Part shown: positions 63,863 to 64,000 of the stretch, piece by piece
Position numbering within the stretch: position 1 is the stretch's first letter
Layout: each line of letters starts with the position of its first letter
Source of the DNA: Bacillota bacterium
GTDB taxonomy: Bacteria; Bacillota; Clostridia; Lachnospirales; Lachnospiraceae
Assembly (NCBI GenBank): GCA_029224465.1
Contig: JAQXUQ010000006.1
Coordinates: forward strand, 298,661-362,660
DNA length: 64,000 bases
Reading direction: 5' to 3'
Made by a program: the position numbers and the translations under genes
Notes under the pieces: model-generated
Databases searched by the model: none
What the model was told of the DNA's origin: nothing
What the model saw: only the letters and a program-made list of their open reading frames with translations

Positions 63863-64000
63863 GTGCGCCCGGCGGCGCACGTTTTCTAACCGGTGCAAGT
63901 CCGGAGTCCGCCCGGTAGTGGGAAGGACATAGCTGAAGGCAAGGGTGTCCATCGTGAGGTGGAATCTGAAGGAAGCCGGATTCGGGGAAACTACTAACCC
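63863..64000 (+). mobile_element. Group II intron, 5' part (class IIC-like), cut by window end
   Basis: The sequence begins GTGCGCCCGGC, the conserved 5' end of group II introns. It then has GCAAGGGTGTCC (from about 63940) and TGGAATCTGAAGGAAGC (from 63960), matching domain I of class IIC introns such as that of Oceanobacillus iheyensis. The position just past a terminator stem is the known target preference of class C introns. The reverse-transcriptase ORF and 3' end lie outside the window, so whether it is intact is unknown. Confidence 0.85.

Noticed and set aside
1..64000. CRISPR arrays, insertion sequences, prophage or defence genes
   Set aside because: No direct-repeat array, transposase, phage structural gene or restriction/toxin pair was recognised; the only mobile element is the intron at the right edge.

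Overview
The window reads as housekeeping chromosome from a member of the Bacillota, most likely a Clostridia/Lachnospiraceae relative. Supporting signs are a base composition a little above half G+C, purine-rich Shine-Dalgarno sites (AGGAG/GGAGG), frequent TTG and GTG starts, a MutL with the endonuclease motif of bacteria lacking MutH, SepF next to a YggS protein, and the mreB-mreC-mreD-PBP2-minC-rodA-mgsA order seen in clostridia. Genes are tightly packed and almost all on the + strand, with many 4-base stop/start overlaps. No gene-free stretch exceeds about 215 bases.

Layout. 80-4576: histidine phosphatase, beta-propeller lactonase, aroC, tgt (queuosine) and yajC. 4710-13714: leuB-ilvD-ilvB (branched-chain amino acids), a secreted L,D-transpeptidase, then serC-serA with a DUF1015 gene. 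13769-13942: a tRNA-Thr(CGT) unit with its own promoter and terminator. 13995-19314: argH, archaeal-type asd, topB and a left-handed beta-helix protein. 19324-26008: serine hydrolase, purine nucleoside phosphorylase, amidohydrolase, membrane-anchored MutS-like ATPase, RNase HI and dUTPase. 26105-29453: gltX and a UvrD-family helicase. 29539-32059: a GH13 debranching-enzyme homologue that has lost its catalytic residues, overlapping a DUF5662 gene. 32100-42643: pepT, miaB, mutS, mutL, miaA, a methionine gamma-lyase-family protein and radC. 42640-51386: the elongation/division block mreB, mreC, mreD, mrdA, minC, rodA, then mgsA and a D,D-carboxypeptidase. 51502-57449: small P-loop protein, HlyD-like adaptor, yggS-type gene, sepF, aroB, lspA and an RluD-type pseudouridine synthase. 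57577-59449: cytidylate kinase-like protein and CapA-like protein. The minus strand carries dtd (59546-60010) and an AI-2E-type membrane protein (60077-61393). Divergent from these are a tyrosine recombinase and a class II aldolase/adducin protein. The window ends in the 5' part of a group II intron placed just after a terminator hairpin.

Themes. mutS-mutL with miaA/miaB and radC form a genome-maintenance and tRNA-modification block that runs directly into the cell-shape operon. Lipoprotein maturation (lspA), cell-wall enzymes (PBP2, RodA, carboxypeptidase, L,D-transpeptidase) and division factors (MinC, SepF) recur across the window. aroC and aroB belong to one pathway but lie 50 kb apart.

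No prophage, CRISPR array, IS element or defence island was recognised. The most unusual signals are the catalytically stripped GlgX-like protein, a MinC without minD/minE at its locus and with an altered MinD-binding motif, the terminator-associated group IIC-like intron, a divergent MreB, and the DUF1015 protein in the serine locus.
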